Origin: Nonomuraea antri
GTDB taxonomy: Bacteria > Actinomycetota > Actinomycetes > Streptosporangiales > Streptosporangiaceae
Reading direction: 5' to 3'
NCBI RefSeq assembly: GCF_013283785.1
Contig: NZ_JABCPZ010000042.1
Coordinates: forward strand, 1-58,036
DNA length: 58,036 nucleotides
Positions 1-10,435 of this stretch are shown one piece after another. Made by a program: the position numbers and the translations under genes. The notes beneath the pieces were generated by a model that saw only the letters and a program-made list of their open reading frames with translations, made no database searches and was not told the DNA's origin. How positions within the stretch are numbered: the stretch's first letter is position 1; each line of letters starts with the position of its first letter.

Positions 1-318
1 GTGGAACTCTGGATGGGGGCCGGTGCGGGGGACTTGGTCACGCTCGCGGCCTGGCCGGCGAGCCTGGTCATGCTCGCCGGGACGGCCGCGATGGCGGTGT
101 CGCTGTGGCGGGCGCGCCTGGCGCCCCGGGCGGACGCGGCGGCGCTGCCCGCGCTGTGGTTGTGCGAGGTAGTCCTGGCGCAGGCGGGCGGCGGGCTGGT
201 CGCGGGTCTCTACTGGCTCATCCGGGGCCGCCTCCTCACGGACGCCACCCCGCGCCCGGCGAAACAAACCGACGGCAGGCCACAAACCGGCGGCAGGCCA
301 CGGGGCGGGGAAATGTAA
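1..318 (+). CDS. Small hypothetical membrane protein, possibly 5'-truncated
   Basis: The frame is open from the first base of the window and ends in TAA. It encodes up to 105 residues. A GTG sits exactly at base 1, so this may be the true start or an internal codon of a longer gene. Two hydrophobic segments are visible, at about residues 10-33 and 47-72, and the C-terminal 30 residues are polar and Arg/Gly-rich. I do not recognise a family. The alpha/beta hydrolase begins 3 bases after the stop, so the two are probably co-transcribed. Confidence 0.5.
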   Translation: MELWMGAGAGDLVTLAAWPASLVMLAGTAAMAVSLWRARLAPRADAAALPALWLCEVVLAQAGGGLVAGLYWLIRGRLLTDATPRPAKQTDGRPQTGGRPRGGEM

Positions 319-321
319 CCT

Positions 322-1185
322 TTGCCGGTGCCCTTCACCCAAGCCCGCGACGGCGTCGCCCTCGCCTACCAGCGCGGCGGCGTCCCCGGCGGCGAGCCGC
401 TGCTCCTGCTCCAGGGCCAGGCCAACGACCACCACTGGTGGGACGGCGTCCGGCAGGACTTCGAGCACCTCCACCGGACGATCACCTTCGACTACCGGGG
501 CACCGGCGCCAGCGGCAAACCGGACGAGCCCTACAGCACCCGGGGCTTCGCCCGCGACGTGATCGACCTGCTCGACCACCTCGGCGTCGAACGCGCCCAC
601 GTCTACGGCACCTCGATGGGCGGTCGGGTGGCCCAGTGGCTGGCGGCCGAGCATCCAGAGCGGGTGCGCTGCCTGATCCTCGGCTGCACGTCGCCGGGCG
701 GGACCCGGGGGATCGAGCGGGACAACGCGGTCAGGAGGTCGCTGGCCCAGCCCGATCGCGAGGCGGCCCGGCGGGCGCTGCTCGAACTCATGTACACCCC
801 GGCCTGGCTCGACACCCATCCCGGCCCGTACCGGACCACCGGCGACCCGGACATGCCCGCCTTCGCCCGCCGCCGCCACCTGGCCGCCAGCGCCGAGCAC
901 GACGCCTGGGACGTCCTGCCCCGCGTCACCGCCCCCACGCTGATCGTGCACGGCACCGATGACGTGTTCAATCCGGCGGCCAACGCGCCGCTGCTGGCCG
1001 AGCGGATCACGGGGGCCAGGCTGGAGCTCGTGCCCGGGGCGCGGCACGCCTACTTCGAGGAGTTCCGCCACCTCGCGGGGCCGCTCGTGCTCGACTTCCT
1101 CACCGAGTGCGGGCTCAGCGAGAACGGGCTCGGCGAGCGCGAGCGCGAGCACGGGCTCGGCGCGTCCCGTTCCGGCACGGCATGA
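322..1185 (+). CDS. Alpha/beta-hydrolase fold protein
   Basis: A 287-residue alpha/beta hydrolase. The nucleophile elbow GTSMGG (residues 96-101) puts the catalytic Ser at 98. An HGTDD stretch near residue 210 supplies the likely acid, and a GARHAYF stretch near 240 the catalytic His. The early FDYRGTGAS segment is typical of the esterase, haloperoxidase and lactonase branch (3-oxoadipate enol-lactonase type). The start is taken as TTG at 322 because GGGGCGGGG lies about 11 bases upstream; a GTG at 328 is an alternative. It follows the small membrane protein gene by 3 bases. The substrate cannot be read from the sequence. Confidence 0.85.
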   Translation: MPVPFTQARDGVALAYQRGGVPGGEPLLLLQGQANDHHWWDGVRQDFEHLHRTITFDYRGTGASGKPDEPYSTRGFARDVIDLLDHLGVERAHVYGTSMGGRVAQWLAAEHPERVRCLILGCTSPGGTRGIERDNAVRRSLAQPDREAARRALLELMYTPAWLDTHPGPYRTTGDPDMPAFARRRHLAASAEHDAWDVLPRVTAPTLIVHGTDDVFNPAANAPLLAERITGARLELVPGARHAYFEEFRHLAGPLVLDFLTECGLSENGLGEREREHGLGASRSGTA

Positions 1186-1249
1186 TCGCGGGCTTTCGGG
1201 GAGTCGCCAGAAGTTAGGCTGATCAAGCCGAAGAAAGGGGACGAGGCGC

Positions 1250-2209
1250 GTGCGCTCGCTGGAGGACTACGCCGACGGCGTGCGGGAAGGCTCCCGCACC
1301 TGGATCGCCAGGGCGATCACCCTGGTGGAGTCCACCCGGCCCGACCACCAGGAGCTGGCCCAGCGGTTGCTCGTGGAGCTGACTCCGCTGTCGGGACGGG
1401 CGCGCCGGGTCGGCATCTCCGGGGTGCCCGGGGTGGGCAAGTCCACGTTCGTCGACGCGCTCGGCACCCTGCTGACCGGGCTCGGCCACAAGGTCGCGGT
1501 GCTGGCCGTCGACCCGTCCTCGACCAGGACGGGCGGCAGCATCCTCGGCGACAAGACCCGGATGGCGCGCCTTTCCGCCGATCCGCACGCGTTCATCCGG
1601 CCCTCGCCCACGTCGGGCACGCTCGGCGGCGTCACCAAGGCCACCAGGGAGGCCATGGTGGTGGTGGAGGCGGCGGGCTTCGACACCGTGCTGGTGGAGA
1701 CGGTCGGCGTCGGCCAGTCGGAGACCTCGGTCGCCGACATGGTCGACACGTTCCTGCTGCTCACCCTGGCCCGCACCGGCGACCAGCTGCAGGGGATCAA
1801 GAAGGGCGTCCTGGAGCTGGCGGACGTCATCGCGGTCAACAAGGCCGACGGCGAGCACGCGATGGCGGCCAGGAAGGCGGCTCGCGAGCTGGCCGGCGCG
1901 CTGCGCATGCTCCGCTCCGACACCGCCCCGCCACCCGTCCTGACCTGCAGCGCGCTCACCGGGGACGGCCTGGAGGACGTGTGGAGCCAGATCCTGTCCC
2001 ACCAGGACGCCCTGGACCTGGACGCCAAACGCCGCCGCCAGCAGGTGGGCTGGACCTGGACCCTGGTCCGTGACCGGCTGCTGGCCGAGCTGCGGCACGA
2101 CCCCGAGGTGACGGCGATCTCCGCGGACGTGGAACGCCAGGTCCTCGCCGGCACCCTCACCCCGGCTCTCGCCGCCGACCGCCTCCTGTCCGCCTTCAAA
2201 CGCCACTGA
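1250..2209 (+). CDS. meaB: Methylmalonyl-CoA mutase-associated GTPase MeaB (ArgK/LAO family)
   Basis: A 319-residue P-loop GTPase of the MeaB/ArgK family. The Walker A motif GVPGVGKST lies at residues 58-66, followed by the family block AVDPSSTRTGGSILGDKTRM, an ETVGVGQSE switch region and an NKADG guanine-specificity motif. MeaB-type proteins load and protect the adenosylcobalamin cofactor of methylmalonyl-CoA mutase. The mutase subunits usually sit upstream but are not in this window, where an alpha/beta hydrolase precedes instead. GTG start at 1250 with a purine-rich GAAAGGGGACGAG stretch just upstream. Length is normal. The older label 'lysine/arginine/ornithine transport ATPase' is a family misnomer. 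Confidence 0.93.
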   Translation: MRSLEDYADGVREGSRTWIARAITLVESTRPDHQELAQRLLVELTPLSGRARRVGISGVPGVGKSTFVDALGTLLTGLGHKVAVLAVDPSSTRTGGSILGDKTRMARLSADPHAFIRPSPTSGTLGGVTKATREAMVVVEAAGFDTVLVETVGVGQSETSVADMVDTFLLLTLARTGDQLQGIKKGVLELADVIAVNKADGEHAMAARKAARELAGALRMLRSDTAPPPVLTCSALTGDGLEDVWSQILSHQDALDLDAKRRRQQVGWTWTLVRDRLLAELRHDPEVTAISADVERQVLAGTLTPALAADRLLSAFKRH

Positions 2210-2413
2210 ACCCCGCGCCTCGGGATCACCCGTATCGGGCGGACCGGCGCCGGTGGTTTCGGGCGGGCGGGGTGCGGATCGGGAACCCCAAGGGTGGAGA
2301 TACCTCTCCCCGGGCGGAAATATCACCATCCACCGTCCTCGCGCGCGCTCGGTCCCGCCGCAGGTCCGTGTCACGATGGCGGCGCCGCGATCCGACTGGG
2401 GGAGAAGGCGCCT

Positions 2414-4648
2414 ATGTGTGCGGAACCGATGCTGCCGGACGCCGTGGCCAGGGCACTGGCCGAGTACGGCGGGCTGCTCACGCGGCACGGCATCACCTGG
2501 GGCGACCCGCCGATCCCGTACGTGAAGTTCTTCGCCGTCCGCAGGGTGCTGCCCAAGCCGCTGTTCGAGCGGTTCTGGGGGCTGGCCGTCAAGTGGGCCG
2601 CCGCCCGCTATCCCGGCGAGCCGCTGGACCAGGTCGTCACCCACCTCGGCGAGGCCGACTTCGACGTGCTCCTGCGTGACACGCTCGACGGCGACCTGCC
2701 CGCGCACCTGCTCGCGATCCGCGTCGGCGACGAGGTCGTGCTCGAAGGCGCGCCGCGCACGGTGCTGGCGCCGGCCCGCACGCCGCACCCGTCCGACGCC
2801 GTCCCGCCGGAGGGCCAGGGCGGGCGGGTGGCGCGCCGGGACGGCGGGGCGCCGTTCGTGCTGCTCCCCGGCGGCGGCCAGGCGGAGGGCCGCGGGACGG
2901 ATCAGGTGCCGTCCGTCCCGCTCCCCGGCCGCGGCGAGGAGCGGATCCCGCTGCTCATCGACTCGCGGCGCGACGACGGCGTCCGGGTCGGCGTGGACGA
3001 CGAGCAGCGACTGCTGGGCCCGCGCGGCGCCTGGCTGGTCGAGGTGGACCTGGACACGGTGATCGTGGTGGACGGCGTCCGCGTCAGGATCGACGGGCTG
3101 CTGCGGCTGGCGCCGCCGGCCCGGTTACGGCTGGTCGCGGGCATGCCGTGCCGGTGGAGCGTGGTGAGCGCGGGCGGGCGCGGCTGGTTCCCGCCGGACA
3201 CCCCGAACCGCCACGACTACCACGGCCGCCCGTACTTCCACGGCGACGACCTCGTGCTCGACGTCCCCGCCGCGCCGCTGACGATCACGGTCGCGCGCGG
3301 CATGGAGTACGCGCCGGCCACCGTCGGGCTCACCCCGCGCCGGGGCGAGGAACTGCTGGTCGAGCTGGCCCCGCGGCGCGTCCACGACGCCGCGGCCCGC
3401 GGCTGGTACGGCGGCGACATGCACGTCCACCTGAACTGGGCCGGCGACCTGGTGGGCGTGCCCGCGGACGCGGCGGCCGCGCAGCACGGCGAGGACCTGC
3501 ACGTGCTCAACCTGGTGGCCGGGAACGTGTCGGGGCCGCGCGTCTACGACCGTGAGGCGCTCGACCACTGGATGGGCACCGACCTGCCCTGGTCCGACGG
3601 CACGCACGTGGCCAGGATGGGCGTCGAGTACCGCAACGACCTGCTCGGCCACGCCTACGCCTTCGCCCCGCGCGGCGCGCCCGGCCGCTTCCACACCGGT
3701 TTCGCCGGGGACGCCGACTGGCCGCCCAACGCCGAAGGGCTGCGCGAGCTGCGTGAACTGGGCGCGATCGTGGGCTACAGCCATCCGTTCCACACCGCTC
3801 TCGGCGAGGCCGACCCGCCCAAGGCCATCGTCTGGCCGCAGCCGCGCAACTGCGCCGCCCGCGAGATCGTCGCCGACGCCGCGCTCGGCCTGGTGGACAG
3901 CCTGGACGTGCTCAACCACTCCTCGATCCCGGGCACGGCCGCGGTGTACCGGCGGCTGATCGGGGCCGGCAACCGGCTGGCCGTGACCGCGGGCACCGAC
4001 TCGATGATCTCCTTCACCCGTTCGGACAACCAGTCGAACCCGCCGGGCTGGGCCCGCGTCTACGCCCGGGTGGAGGGTGGACTGACCGCCGAGTCGTTCG
4101 CGGCGGCGGTGCGCGCCGGCCGCACGTTCGCCACCACCGGGCCGTGGCTGGAGCTGGACGTGGCCGGGCACGGCCCGGGCGACGTCCTGGACGTGCGCGA
4201 GGGAACGCGGCTGCGCGTCACCGCGACCGCGACCGGCCCCGAGGTGGCCGCGGTACGCCTGCGCACGGCCTCGGGCGTCCAGGCCGCCGCCGAACGCCTG
4301 GCCACCTCCGAACAGCTCGCCACGGATGGTACGGATGGTGACGCGCTGACCGTCACCGCCGACCTGGTGATCGACGAGCCCACGTACGTCATCGCCGAGG
4401 TCCTGTGCGAACCGCACCACCCCCGCACCCTGACCACCACCGGCTACGCCCTGACCAGCCCCGTCTACGTCGACGTGGCCGGCCGCCAGGTCGCCAGGCA
4501 GGACGACGTCCGCTGGTGCCTGCAGTGGCTGGACCTGCTCGAGGACCTGATCAAACAGCACGCCCGGCTGGCCGCGCACGCCCAGCTCGCCGACCACCTG
4601 GCCCTGATCGGCCGCGCCAGGCGGGTCTACCGGTCCCGGCTGGCCTGA
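2414..4648 (+). CDS. CehA/McbA-family metallohydrolase domain protein
   Basis: A 744-residue cytoplasmic protein. The start is ATG 2414, with GGAGAAGG six bases upstream; the frame is open further upstream but that part looks non-coding. The N-terminal 330 residues match no domain I know. The C-terminal half is a PHP-like metal-dependent hydrolase of the CehA/McbA type: GWYGGDMHVH has Asp335, His337 and His339 as likely metal ligands, with a second cluster around GYSHPFH (His457) and a later AGTDS motif. Characterised relatives hydrolyse carbamates such as carbaryl, but most actinobacterial members have no assigned substrate. No signal peptide. It stands alone between meaB and a tetR gene. 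Confidence 0.8.
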   Translation: MCAEPMLPDAVARALAEYGGLLTRHGITWGDPPIPYVKFFAVRRVLPKPLFERFWGLAVKWAAARYPGEPLDQVVTHLGEADFDVLLRDTLDGDLPAHLLAIRVGDEVVLEGAPRTVLAPARTPHPSDAVPPEGQGGRVARRDGGAPFVLLPGGGQAEGRGTDQVPSVPLPGRGEERIPLLIDSRRDDGVRVGVDDEQRLLGPRGAWLVEVDLDTVIVVDGVRVRIDGLLRLAPPARLRLVAGMPCRWSVVSAGGRGWFPPDTPNRHDYHGRPYFHGDDLVLDVPAAPLTITVARGMEYAPATVGLTPRRGEELLVELAPRRVHDAAARGWYGGDMHVHLNWAGDLVGVPADAAAAQHGEDLHVLNLVAGNVSGPRVYDREALDHWMGTDLPWSDGTHVARMGVEYRNDLLGHAYAFAPRGAPGRFHTGFAGDADWPPNAEGLRELRELGAIVGYSHPFHTALGEADPPKAIVWPQPRNCAAREIVADAALGLVDSLDVLNHSSIPGTAAVYRRLIGAGNRLAVTAGTDSMISFTRSDNQSNPPGWARVYARVEGGLTAESFAAAVRAGRTFATTGPWLELDVAGHGPGDVLDVREGTRLRVTATATGPEVAAVRLRTASGVQAAAERLATSEQLATDGTDGDALTVTADLVIDEPTYVIAEVLCEPHHPRTLTTTGYALTSPVYVDVAGRQVARQDDVRWCLQWLDLLEDLIKQHARLAAHAQLADHLALIGRARRVYRSRLA

Positions 4649-4670
4649 GATTCCGCCGCGCTCACCGGCC

Positions 4671-4732
4671 TTTCTGGCCGCGTGTGCTAAATTTTGGCCA
4701 TGCGGTCAGAAAATGAGCCAAGCGGCCAGAAG
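4671..4732 (+). promoter_or_regulatory. Candidate TetR operator and leaderless promoter
   Basis: TTTCTGGCCGC (4671-4681) is the near-perfect inverse of GCGGTCAGAAA (4702-4712), and GCGGCCAGAAG repeats the right arm at 4722-4732 inside the gene. A TANNNT-type -10 (TAAATT, 4688-4693) lies between the arms, six bases before ATG 4700. The tetR gene has no Shine-Dalgarno, so a leaderless, self-repressed transcript is the simplest reading. This is inference from symmetry. Confidence 0.45.
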
Positions 4733-5320
4733 GGCCGGTCGTTCATCGAGGAGGCCAGGCGCGCCCAGATCATCGCCGCGGCCATCGAGGTGATCGCCGA
4801 CGTTGGCTTCGCGCAGGCGTCCCTGGCGCGCATCGCCAAGCACGCCGGCATCAGCAAGGGCGTGATCTCCTACCACTTCGCCGGCAAGGACGAGCTGATG
4901 GAAGAGATCGTCGACCACACCTACACCGGCATCTACGAGTACGTGCTGGCCGAGATGCGGGGCCTCACCACGCCCACCGAACTGCTCAGAACCCAGATCC
5001 TGGGTGTCGCCGAGCACATGCGCGGCCACCGCGACCAGCTCAAGGCCCTGGGCGAGATCTTCATGAACCTGCGCGACGCCGAGGGGCGGCCGCGCTACGG
5101 CGTCAAGGCCAACGAGGAGGGCTACCAGGCGCTGGAGCGGATCTACGAGTTCGGCCAGCGGACCGGCGAGTTCCGCGCCTTCGACCAGCGCGTCATGGCC
5201 GTCACGCACTCCGCGGCCGTCGACGCCATGTTCGCCTACTGGGTGGCCAACCCCGACCACGACCTGGACGCACACGCCGGAGAGCTGGCCGAGCTGATGG
5301 AGAGGGCGGTACGCGCATGA
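4700..5320 (+). CDS. TetR/AcrR-family transcriptional regulator
   Basis: A 206-residue TetR-family repressor. The N-terminal helix-turn-helix is clear: IIAAAIEVIADVGF, then ASLARIAKHAGISKGVISYHF, then KDELMEEIV. The C-terminal ligand domain is the TetR_C type with a YQALERIYEFGQ helix. The start is ATG 4700 rather than the TTG two codons earlier because a -10 element lies just upstream and there is no Shine-Dalgarno. The stop overlaps the start of an acyltransferase-3 gene by 4 bases (ATGA), so the two are translationally coupled; the acyltransferase is the likely target together with the regulator itself. Confidence 0.9.
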   Translation: MRSENEPSGQKGRSFIEEARRAQIIAAAIEVIADVGFAQASLARIAKHAGISKGVISYHFAGKDELMEEIVDHTYTGIYEYVLAEMRGLTTPTELLRTQILGVAEHMRGHRDQLKALGEIFMNLRDAEGRPRYGVKANEEGYQALERIYEFGQRTGEFRAFDQRVMAVTHSAAVDAMFAYWVANPDHDLDAHAGELAELMERAVRA

Positions 5321-6399
5321 AGACCGAGACCAAAGCCGTGACCAGGCTGGGCGCGATCGACAACCTGCGCGTCGTGCTGACCGCGCTGGTCGTGCTGCAC
5401 CACGTCGCCGTCACCTACGGCAACATCCCGCTCTGGTTCTACGTCGAGCCGGCCCAGGACCCCTCCGGCCGGATCCTGGACCTGTTCGTGCTGTTCAACC
5501 AGGCCTTCTTCATGGGGTTCTTCTTCCTGATCTCCGGCCTGTTCACCCCGGGCTCGCACGATCGCAAGGGCGGGCGGGCCTTCGCGCGCGAGCGGTTACT
5601 GCGCCTGGGCGTGCCGCTGCTGATCTTCCTGGTGCTCCTGCGCCCGCTGGTCACCCTGGACGCCTACGCCGCCCACGACGAGCTGCCGTACTGGCTGTTC
5701 TACCTGGTGAGCTGGGACCCGGGGCAGATGTGGTTCGTCGAGGTCCTGCTCGCCTTCTCGCTGCTGTACGCGCTGTGGCGGCGCCGGCGCGACAGCATCC
5801 AGGCGCCCCCGCCGGCTCCGCCCCGGTTCCGCTCGATCGCGCTGTTCACGCTCGGCCTGGCCGCGGTCACCGTCCTGTGGCGGATATGGGTGCCCACCGG
5901 GACGTACGTGCCGGTGCTCGGGCTGCCCACCCCGGACTTCCTGCCGCAGTACGCCGCCATGTTCCTGGCCGGGACAGCCGCGCACCGGCGCGGCTGGTTC
6001 GAGACGTTGCCCCGGCGGGCCGCCCGGCTCGGCCTCCTGGCCGCGGCCCTGGCCAGTGCGGCGCTGCTGCCCGCCGCGTTCGTCCTGCCCGGGCCGCTGG
6101 GCGGCGCGTTCATGGCCACCTGGCAGTCCGTGTTCGCCGTCGGGATCATCATCGGGCTGAGCGTGCTGTTCAGGGAGCGCTTCCACCGGCAGGGGCCGCG
6201 CGGCAGGTTCCTGTCGCAGCACGCCTACGCCGTCTACCTGCTCCACCCGCTCGTGCTCGTCGCGGTCGGCCACGCGCTGCGGTGGCTGGAGGCCGCCGCG
6301 ATCGTCAAGTTCACGCTGGCGGCGGCCGTCTCACTGCCGCTGTGCTGGGCCCTGGCCTACCTGGTCCGCTCGCTGCCGGGGGTCAAGCGGGTGCTGTAG
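5317..6399 (+). CDS. Acyltransferase-3 family membrane protein
   Basis: A 360-residue integral membrane protein with about ten hydrophobic helices. The N-terminus (IDNLRVVLTALVVLHHVAV) is the classic acyltransferase-3 start, with the TM1 His pair that is catalytic in the OatA family. RERLLRLGVPLLIF and the C-terminal HAYAVYLLHPLVL helix are also typical. These enzymes O-acylate sugars, lipids or antibiotics using acyl-CoA donors. The ATG overlaps the tetR stop (ATGA), so this is a two-gene operon under that regulator. Neither the acyl group nor the acceptor can be told from the sequence. Confidence 0.87.
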   Translation: MKTETKAVTRLGAIDNLRVVLTALVVLHHVAVTYGNIPLWFYVEPAQDPSGRILDLFVLFNQAFFMGFFFLISGLFTPGSHDRKGGRAFARERLLRLGVPLLIFLVLLRPLVTLDAYAAHDELPYWLFYLVSWDPGQMWFVEVLLAFSLLYALWRRRRDSIQAPPPAPPRFRSIALFTLGLAAVTVLWRIWVPTGTYVPVLGLPTPDFLPQYAAMFLAGTAAHRRGWFETLPRRAARLGLLAAALASAALLPAAFVLPGPLGGAFMATWQSVFAVGIIIGLSVLFRERFHRQGPRGRFLSQHAYAVYLLHPLVLVAVGHALRWLEAAAIVKFTLAAAVSLPLCWALAYLVRSLPGVKRVL

Positions 6400-6411
6400 G
6401 AGACCGAGGGG

Positions 6412-8169
<1,758 letters not shown>

Positions 8170-8317
8170 CCTGACCTCCTGGAGGGGTGTGGTGCCGACT
8201 TTAGGACGGCTGCACTGTGTCAGTCGATGGTCCTGATCGGTTACGTGCTGCCCACTGTCGCTCCGGGCATTCGATCTTCACGCTGAAGGCGTTCCCGAAC
8301 AGGAAGGCACACCCCCC

Positions 8318-9973
8318 ATGCCTCGTACGTCTCCCATGCGTGTCCTGCGGCGACTCGTCCGCGACCACCGCGACGCCGAGCTGCTCCGCCTGCCCGTCGA
8401 CGAGCTGCGCGGACTGCGCGCCGAGGCGGCCGCGCACGACGCGCTCGCCCGGCGCGAGCTGCTCAAGCGCGCCGCGCTGGTCGGGCTGGGCGCGGGCGCC
8501 GCGGTCGCGCTGCCGCGCCAGGCCCGCGCCGAGGACGTGCTCAGGCCGCCGCTCAAGCCCGCCAGGGTCGCCGTCGTCGGCGCCGGGATCGCCGGGCTGA
8601 CCGCCGCGCTCACGCTGCGCGACGCCGGCGCGACCCCCATCGTGTACGAGGCCGACCCGGCCCGCGTCGGCGGCCGCATGTACACCCAGCGCTCGATCTG
8701 GCTGAACGGCCAGACCTCCGAGATCGGCGGCGAGCTGATCGACCAGGAGCACAAGAAGATGCTGGAGCTGTGCCGCCGCTTCGACCTGCCCACGATCAAC
8801 TTCGCCGGCGCGGGACCGAACGGCGCCGAGGAGATCCTGCACTTCAACGGCTCCTACTACCCGCGCGCGCAGGCCGACGAGGACTTCAAGGCCGTCTACC
8901 AGAGCCTGCGCGCCGACCTGCAGGCCGCCGGCGAGGTGAGGTGGGACGACGCCACGCCGACCGGCGTCGCCCTGGACAACCTGAGCATCTACGACTGGAT
9001 CGAGTCGCGCGTGCCCGGCGGCCACTCCGCGCCGCTGGGCCGCTACTTCGACGTCGCCTACAACGTGGAGTACGGCGCCGAGACCCCCGACCAGTCGTCG
9101 CTGGCGCTCATCCTGCTCATGGGCTACCAGCCGAACCCCGGCCACTTCAACGTCTGGGGCCTGTCGGACGAGCGCTACCACATCGTCGGCGGCAACGACC
9201 AGCTGCCCGGGGCCATCGCGGCGAGCCTGCCCGCGGGCGGCGTGCGGCTCGGCTGGCGGCTGCTGGCCGTGCGCGCCAACAGCGACGGCACCCAGACGCT
9301 CACCTTCGACAACGCGGGAACCACCAGGACGGTCGTGGCCGACCACACGATCCTCACCGTGCCGCTGCCCGTCCTGCAGGGGCTCGATCTGTCGCGGGCC
9401 GGCTTCGACCCGCGCATGACGAACCTGCTGCGCGACGCCCGCATGGGCCACGTCACCAAGCTCAACCTGCAGACCAACCGGCGCACCTGGGTCGGCACCG
9501 GCCCCTGGCCCGGCGTCTCGGCCGGCGACTGCTTCACCGACCTGCCCTGGCAGCAGTGCTGGGACACCACCAAGGGCCAGCCGGGCACCACCGGCGTGCT
9601 CATCCAGTACAGCGGCGGCGACGCGGCCAGGGCGCTCAACCCGGCCACGCCCTTCCCCACCAACGCCGACCCGTACGTGCGCGCCCTGGCGGGGTCCACG
9701 CTGACCGGCATCGACACGGTCTTCCCCGGCACCAGGGCGCAGTGGAACGGCCGCGCCCAGCTCTCCGCCTGGCACAAGAACCCCAACGCGCTCGGCGCCT
9801 ACTCCTACTGGCCGGTCGGCTACCTGCACAGGTACGCCGGGTACGAGGGCGTCGCCCAGGGCCGGATCCACCTCGCCGGCGAGCACACCTCCTACGACTT
9901 CCAGGGCTTCATGAACGGCGGCGCCACCGAGGGCGAGCGGGCCGCCAACGAGGTCATCGCGGCGCTGCGGTAG
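8318..9973 (+). CDS. Tat-exported flavin monoamine oxidase
   Basis: A 551-residue FAD-dependent amine oxidase. A twin-arginine signal (RRELLKRAALVGLGAGAA, residues 45-62) ends near ARAED, so the folded flavoprotein should be exported. The Rossmann motif VAVVGAGIAGLTAAL starts at about residue 84, and GGRMYTQ and the C-terminal LAGEHTSYDFQGFMNGG, which binds the flavin, complete the amine-oxidase pattern. Such enzymes oxidise amines or L-amino acids with H2O2 release. ATG 8318 has AGGAAGG about nine bases upstream; a second ATG at 8336 is possible. The gene diverges from the acyl-CoA synthetase and overlaps the end of a small convergent ORF by 20 bases. Confidence 0.9.
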   Translation: MPRTSPMRVLRRLVRDHRDAELLRLPVDELRGLRAEAAAHDALARRELLKRAALVGLGAGAAVALPRQARAEDVLRPPLKPARVAVVGAGIAGLTAALTLRDAGATPIVYEADPARVGGRMYTQRSIWLNGQTSEIGGELIDQEHKKMLELCRRFDLPTINFAGAGPNGAEEILHFNGSYYPRAQADEDFKAVYQSLRADLQAAGEVRWDDATPTGVALDNLSIYDWIESRVPGGHSAPLGRYFDVAYNVEYGAETPDQSSLALILLMGYQPNPGHFNVWGLSDERYHIVGGNDQLPGAIAASLPAGGVRLGWRLLAVRANSDGTQTLTFDNAGTTRTVVADHTILTVPLPVLQGLDLSRAGFDPRMTNLLRDARMGHVTKLNLQTNRRTWVGTGPWPGVSAGDCFTDLPWQQCWDTTKGQPGTTGVLIQYSGGDAARALNPATPFPTNADPYVRALAGSTLTGIDTVFPGTRAQWNGRAQLSAWHKNPNALGAYSYWPVGYLHRYAGYEGVAQGRIHLAGEHTSYDFQGFMNGGATEGERAANEVIAALR

Positions 9974-10118
9974 CCCGTGACGTGCTGCCCACCAGGCTCG
10001 CGGTGCGCACCTCCCACGCGCCGCAGGCGCAGCGCAGATAGGAGACCACGCCCTCGGACGTGACGTGGGAGGAGACGACGGTCAGGGCGAGGGGGTCGTG
10101 CGGCTCTCGGGAGTGCAT
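9954..10118 (-). CDS. Small Cys-containing hypothetical protein (54 aa)
   Basis: This 54-codon frame on the minus strand begins at an ATG with AGGGTGGAGG just upstream and reads SSHVTSEGVVSYLRCACGAW in the middle. The C-x-C-G-x-W core (residues 30-35) after a short beta-like lead resembles half of a zinc ribbon. The stop lies inside the 3' end of the convergent amine oxidase gene. The coding call rests on the ribosome site and non-random composition only; no function is assigned. Confidence 0.5.
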   Translation of the reverse strand: MHSREPHDPLALTVVSSHVTSEGVVSYLRCACGAWEVRTASLVGSTSRATAAPR

Positions 10119-10435
10119 GACCTCCACCCTGCGGTAATGGCCTTGTTCAACTCAACCCTTACAGGCCGGGGCCGGGCGCGCGGGCTTGCCTTCCTCGAAG
10201 TGGATCACATATAGTCACCAGGTCTTATCGCCGAGCCCTGGGGGCAGTTGACGTGAGGATCTGAGGTCGCGGGCACCGCGCCGTTCCGCCCTGTCGTGGG
10301 CAGTTGCGCGCATCCTCCTGGACCTCTGCTCGATCCTCGCCGTCGTCGGCGGATCTGCTCGTTCTGTTTGGGCGCGCATCAGCGGTGTTTCCCGCCAAGT
10401 CACGAAATTTCGACTTTTGTGATGGGAATCGCCTT
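10119..10435 (+). promoter_or_regulatory. Promoter and long 5' leader of the ABC-F gene
   Basis: This 317-bp gap has a good sigma-70-like promoter: TTGCCT (10186-10191), an 18-bp spacer and TATAGT (10210-10215). Transcription would start near 10222, leaving an unusually long leader of about 214 bases. It holds a minimal reading frame, GTG-AGG-ATC-TGA (10253-10264), eight bases after a GGGGGCAG stretch. A GC hairpin follows (10332-10355) with a T-containing tract after it. GGGCAGTTG occurs twice (10242-10250, 10298-10306). The layout fits ribosome-mediated attenuation, as known upstream of other antibiotic-resistance ABC-F genes. Confidence 0.5.
10332..10355 (+). terminator. Candidate attenuator hairpin in the ABC-F leader
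   Basis: GATC and CGCCG (with a 2-base bulge) pair with CGGCG-GATC around a TCGT loop. A tract containing GTTCTGTTTG follows. It lies about 80 bases before the ABC-F start and downstream of the short leader frame. Confidence 0.35.

Noticed and set aside
3125..4597. 490-codon minus-strand frame opposite the CehA/McbA gene
   Set aside because: Shadow frame; no ribosome site, no recognisable motif.
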